From Gonium pectorale (Eukaryota > Chlorophyta > Chlorophyceae > Chlamydomonadales > Volvocaceae): DNA of 17,354 bases. The notes beneath the pieces were generated by a model that worked only from the letters and a program-made list of their open reading frames with translations, did not search any database and had not been told where the DNA came from. Positions within the stretch are counted from its first letter, which is position 1; every line of letters begins with the position of its first letter. The position numbers and the translations under genes were made by a program. This document shows, in pieces, positions 15,701 through 17,354 of this stretch. The stretch lies in NCBI GenBank assembly GCA_001584585.1, contig LSYV01000007.1, positions 1,016,034 to 1,033,387 of the forward strand. The letters run 5' to 3'.

Positions 15701-17354
15701 CACGAGTCGGCACAGGCCGGCGGCACAGGCCGGCAGCCGCCTCGTTGCCCGTCGTTCCGTTCCCTGCGACTTGGGGCCGCGTGTCGTCGTGTCCTACGGG
15801 TGCCTCCTCATGCCATTCCATGCCATTCCATGCCATGCGGTGCAATAGGGAGAGTGTCTCCCCGTCCGCAAGCTCTTCCATTGTGTATGCAGTTCGGTGT
15901 CTGCGACGCGACCCGTTTCTCTTCTTCATTGCCCTCTCGTCCGCGCCGCGAGCTGTCTTCCCCCTTCACACGCTCGCCCCCTCCCGCCCGTTCCCGCCCC
16001 CTCTCCCCCTCCCCACCTCCAGGCCAAGGAGCTGAGCTCCTCCTCCCGGGCGCGGTACGCCATGCTGGTGGCGGCCATGGCGGTGAGCTCTCGGGGGGGC
16101 ACAACCGGGGCACGGAGGAGCCGGGGTGGGTGGGCCGGCGGCAGCAGCCTCTGACGCGACCACCGCCTGGCACCCCACCCCACTTGCCCAAGGACTGATT
16201 CCCCCAAACCACCTCCCCCCCCTGCCCCTCTCCCATCCCCCCACATTTCCCCCCACCTCTTCCCAGGTCCGCGACGACGAGCTGGTGCTGGAGGTGTCCC
16301 GCGAGCTGGGCCTGCGGGTGGAGAACTGCTCGCCTCACTTTGCGGCCGCCGCCACCTACATCCTGTTCGACACGCGGATGGACTTCCCCGAGGCGCACCA
16401 GGGGCCCATGCACCCCGAGGCGCACGAGTTCAGGCGAGGCCGGGCCGGGGTGGGGGTTTGGGGAGGTCTTTGTTCACGTGTTGGGACCCGTTTCCCATCT
16501 GCACCACCCCCACCACCAGCTTGCCCCCCGAACTGTGCCGAAGCCTTTCCCGCCCCGGCTCCTGGCGTCCGCCCTCCCCTCCCCCCCCGCACTGTTCCTC
16601 GCAGGACCGCCCGCGTGCCGGCGCTGCCGCAGGACCTGTTCATGATCATGCGCGTCATCACGCTGCTGCGGGGCCTGCTGAGCAGCCTGCGGGTGGACGT
16701 GTCGTCGGCGCAGCTGTGGAGGCCGCTGGCGCTGCAGGTGCGGGAGAGGGTTAAGCAAGGATGGGGGCGGGGTGCGGAGGCGGGCAGATGGGCGGGCACG
16801 TTGACGGCGTGAGCTGGGTGCAAGGGAGGGGGCGCAGGGTGTGCTTGGTGGTGGTGTCTGGGGTGCGTCGGTGGGGGGGAGTGCGGGGTCGAGGCGCCCC
16901 TCGACTGGGGTGGTGTGGCGCACGGATGCGGGGGCTGCTGGCCGGCCCGGGGATTCAGGCGGCTCAGGCATACTTTCGCGTGGCGTGCTTCTGGCGGGCG
17001 GCCACCCGATGTGCTGTGCTGTGCTCGGGTCATGGGTCGTGGGCTCCCGACACAGCCCCGCAGCGTGCGTCGACGCGTCGTCTCACCCCAACTTGCGCCC
17101 CTCGCAACTTATCCTACGGCCCGTCATGCAGGCACTCGCCGACCTCACGCCAGTGTACCGCAGCCCCAGCCCCAGAGGCGGCGGCGGCGCCGCGGCGGCG
17201 CAGCAACGCCTGGGCCTCGCGTCCGGCGGCAGCGGCGGCCAGTCCCCGGATGCGGCTGCGCTGCTGGCGGCGGACCTGGCGGCGGTGGACCCCTTGGATA
17301 TGACGGCGGCCTTCTTCGTACCGTCCGGGTCGCCGGCGGCTGGCGCCGCCGCGG
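9686..17354 (+). CDS. ABC1/UbiB/COQ8-family atypical kinase, at least 13 exons, 3' end off window
   Basis: ABC1K proteins act in mitochondria or chloroplasts, where homologues support ubiquinone, plastoquinone or tocopherol metabolism and stress responses. Exons: 9686-9796, 10024-11133, 11448-11683, 12297-12426, 12860-13072, 13631-13810, 14333-14533, 15029-15111, 15455-15650, 16023-16082, 16267-16433, 16605-16737, 17132 to the edge; about 1,014 residues so far. Key motifs: GFYLKLGQ (KxGQ, 534-537), Ala-rich loop PLASATIAQVH, VVVVKVQ with candidate catalytic K615, MEYLDG (711-716), HTDPHPGN (752-759) and LLDFG (815-819). Introns 3 to 12 are fixed by phase and by conserved protein; intron 11 uses a GC donor. 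The start exon and the exon 2 end are less certain. The order after LDFG, ending in an R-V-I-T-L-L-R-G-L helix, most resembles as I recall the plant ABC1K group that carries a C-terminal beta-lactamase-like domain (AT5G24810 type), but that part would lie past the edge. Confidence 0.92.
10024..11133 (+). CDS. Kinase exon 2: long Ala/Arg/Gly-rich N-terminal region
   Basis: About 370 codons follow acceptor CTTCGCAG. The first part (ERIAVLNSLRDGTPIELEFK, then LERGQLPRLN) is of mixed composition with strong G/C third positions, as in a real coding exon. From about residue 85 on it becomes Ala/Arg/Gly/Leu-rich, with possible amphipathic alanine helices and poly-Ala runs. No domain is recognised. 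Donor CCG|GTGGGC at 11133/11134 is preferred, since the same hexamer is used at 15651; other phase-0 donors exist at 11203 and 11218. The minus strand is also open here (10257-11429), which I treat as a composition effect. Undetected introns within it are possible. Confidence 0.65.
11448..12426 (+). CDS. Kinase exons 3-4: region before the KxGQ domain
   Basis: Exon 3 (11448-11683) encodes ALAALLSGPHLPLPAALLGG and ends NLQYWQRAVPIFTR. Exon 4 (12297-12426) encodes YLLTSRRASRLRSRG and then a helix (EELWQRRHEAGAGAIFDMLADLK). The arginine codon is split (CG|C, phase 2) and the join RAVPIFTR-YLLTSRR matches the usual ABC1K lead-in of an A-x-P-I-F segment before the helix. The donor of exon 4 is AAG|GTGGGG. 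Confidence 0.85.
11684..12296 (+). other. Kinase intron 3 (613 bp) with an interspersed repeat
   Basis: The donor is GTGGGG and the acceptor CCTCCCGCAG. It starts G-rich, then holds copy 4 of the interspersed repeat, a relatively AT-rich middle, and a C-rich end with (CCCACC)n-like triplets around 12140-12185. Nothing coding was recognised. Confidence 0.8.
11852..11918 (-). repeat. Interspersed intron repeat, copy 4 (67 bp)
   Basis: The reverse complement matches 5354-5420 over its full length with about 8 differences. Beyond its left end is the palindrome gttctagaac (11839-11848), comparable to ttctaga beside copy 3. It is antisense to the kinase gene, as the other copies are antisense to HAT1. 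Confidence 0.85.
12860..15650 (+). CDS. Kinase exons 5-9: ABC1 kinase core
   Basis: Exon 5 (12860-13072) holds GFYLKLGQILASKTDMLPG and, at its end, PLASATIAQ. Exon 6 (13631-13810) continues VHRGRLPDGRVVVVKVQ with candidate ATP-site lysine K615. Exon 7 (14333-14533) has EFDFVREAR and LLTMEYLDG. Exon 8 (15029-15111) has ILAYGVMILRDGLFHTDP. Exon 9 (15455-15650) gives HPGNVLAMR and LLDFGQ. The proline of H-T-D-P is split across intron 8 (CC|G, phase 2). Between HPGN and DFG there are 57 residues, some 40 more than usual, filled with Ser/Gly/Pro/His. All expected ABC1K motifs are intact, so nothing marks it as a dead kinase. Introns 4-8 (343-558 bp) are mostly G-rich with no coding content seen. 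Confidence 0.9.
13977..14022 (+). repeat. Direct repeat of a 20-bp unit, 26-bp period, in kinase intron 6
   Basis: The unit ggaccacatcgcgtggggcc at 13977-13996 recurs with one change (c to t) at 14003-14022. It lies within intron 6. It is probably a small local duplication. Confidence 0.8.
14541..14830 (+). other. G-rich kinase intron 7 segment with G-quadruplex potential
   Basis: Just after the donor of intron 7 the sense strand has a GGGGCC-type repeat (about 14537-14562), followed by many runs of three or more G up to about 14830. The form fits intramolecular G-quadruplexes in the pre-mRNA. Comparable but shorter G-run tracts follow the donors of introns 5 and 6. Confidence 0.55.
15809..15839 (+). 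repeat. Short tandem repeat, unit CATGCCATTC, in kinase intron 9
   Basis: Two full 10-base units and a partial third (catgccatgc) lie in tandem. Nearby at about 15713-15735 the unit cacaggccggc is also doubled. Both lie in intron 9 (15651-16022) and nothing else was recognised there. Confidence 0.75.
16023..17354 (+). CDS. Kinase exons 10-13: C-terminal lobe, truncated by the window edge
   Basis: Exon 10 (16023-16082) encodes AKELSSSSRARYAMLVAAMA. Exon 11 (16267-16433) encodes VRDDELVLEVSRELGLRVEN and a segment through ILFDTRMDFPEAHQGP. Exon 12 (16605-16737) encodes VPALPQDLFMIMRVITLLRG, the conserved helix seen late in plant-type ABC1K domains. Exon 13 (from 17132) encodes ALADLTPVYRS, a Gly/Ala/Ser-rich linker, and the start of a new segment (DPLDMTAAFFVPSG) that runs off the edge. 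The reading frame is open at 17354, so the gene continues. Confidence 0.85.
16434..16604 (+). other. Probable GC-AG intron (kinase intron 11, 171 bp)
   Basis: Exon 11 ends GAGTTCAG and is followed by GCGAGG, a GC-type donor. The acceptor is strongly pyrimidine-rich and ends TTCCTCGCAG. The GT sites I checked to about 16480 give the wrong phase, except GTGTTG at 16479, which would leave low-complexity residues. The intron is 3x57 bases and has no in-frame stop, so it could instead be a retained or coding Pro/Ala-rich insertion. Confidence 0.65.

Noticed and set aside
1922..17354. Excess of introns with length divisible by three
   Set aside because: Seven of 21 introns in the model are multiples of three, exactly the chance expectation.
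1..17354. CRISPR array, integrated virus, retrotransposon or prokaryotic defence system
   Set aside because: No regularly spaced repeats, reverse transcriptase, integrase, capsid or nuclease motifs were seen in any frame. The window is explained by intron-rich nuclear genes.

Overview
This window looks like nuclear DNA of a GC-rich green alga, most likely a volvocine or Chlamydomonas-type chlorophyte. I infer this from short exons split by many introns, strong preference for G or C at third codon positions, donors mostly of the form G|GTGNGN, pyrimidine-rich acceptors ending in CAG, Ala/Gly/Gln-rich insertions inside conserved proteins, and abundant (CA)n and (CCCT)n microsatellites. No prokaryotic operon, CRISPR array, rRNA or tRNA gene was found. 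The species cannot be named from sequence reading alone.

Three protein-coding genes are supported. (1) At the left edge, on the minus strand, lies the first exon (104-356) of an amino-acid/GABA permease of the APC superfamily; the rest of the gene is off the window. (2) Bases 1922-8647, minus strand, hold a complete ten-exon gene for the type B histone acetyltransferase catalytic subunit HAT1. Its predicted length is about 857 residues, roughly twice that of the human or yeast protein, because of low-complexity insertions. (3) From about 9686 to the right edge, plus strand, runs a gene of at least thirteen exons for an atypical kinase of the ABC1/UbiB/COQ8 family. It has a long Ala/Arg-rich N-terminal region and continues past the window.

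Layout: permease exon 1 and part of its intron 1 (1-356); permease upstream region (357 to about 1060), relatively AT-rich; HAT1 3' UTR (about 1060-1921); HAT1 exons and introns (1922-8647); a divergent, lower-GC intergenic region of about 1.04 kb between HAT1 and the kinase (8648-9685); kinase exons and introns (9686-17354). HAT1 and the permease are in tandem, and HAT1 and the kinase are head to head. I see no functional pathway joining the three products.

The most unusual structure is a small family of related interspersed sequences, one pair matching over 67 bp. It occurs four times, always within introns and always antisense to the host gene, in both HAT1 and the kinase gene. Also notable are an excess of phase-0 introns, a probable GC-AG intron whose length is a multiple of three, and a (GGGA)n-bearing HAT1 intron that is open in frame. 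I found no clearly new biological system here; this is two conserved housekeeping genes, a permease fragment and interesting intron content. Exon limits were placed by hand from splice signals, reading phase and protein-family conservation. The first two kinase introns are the least certain.
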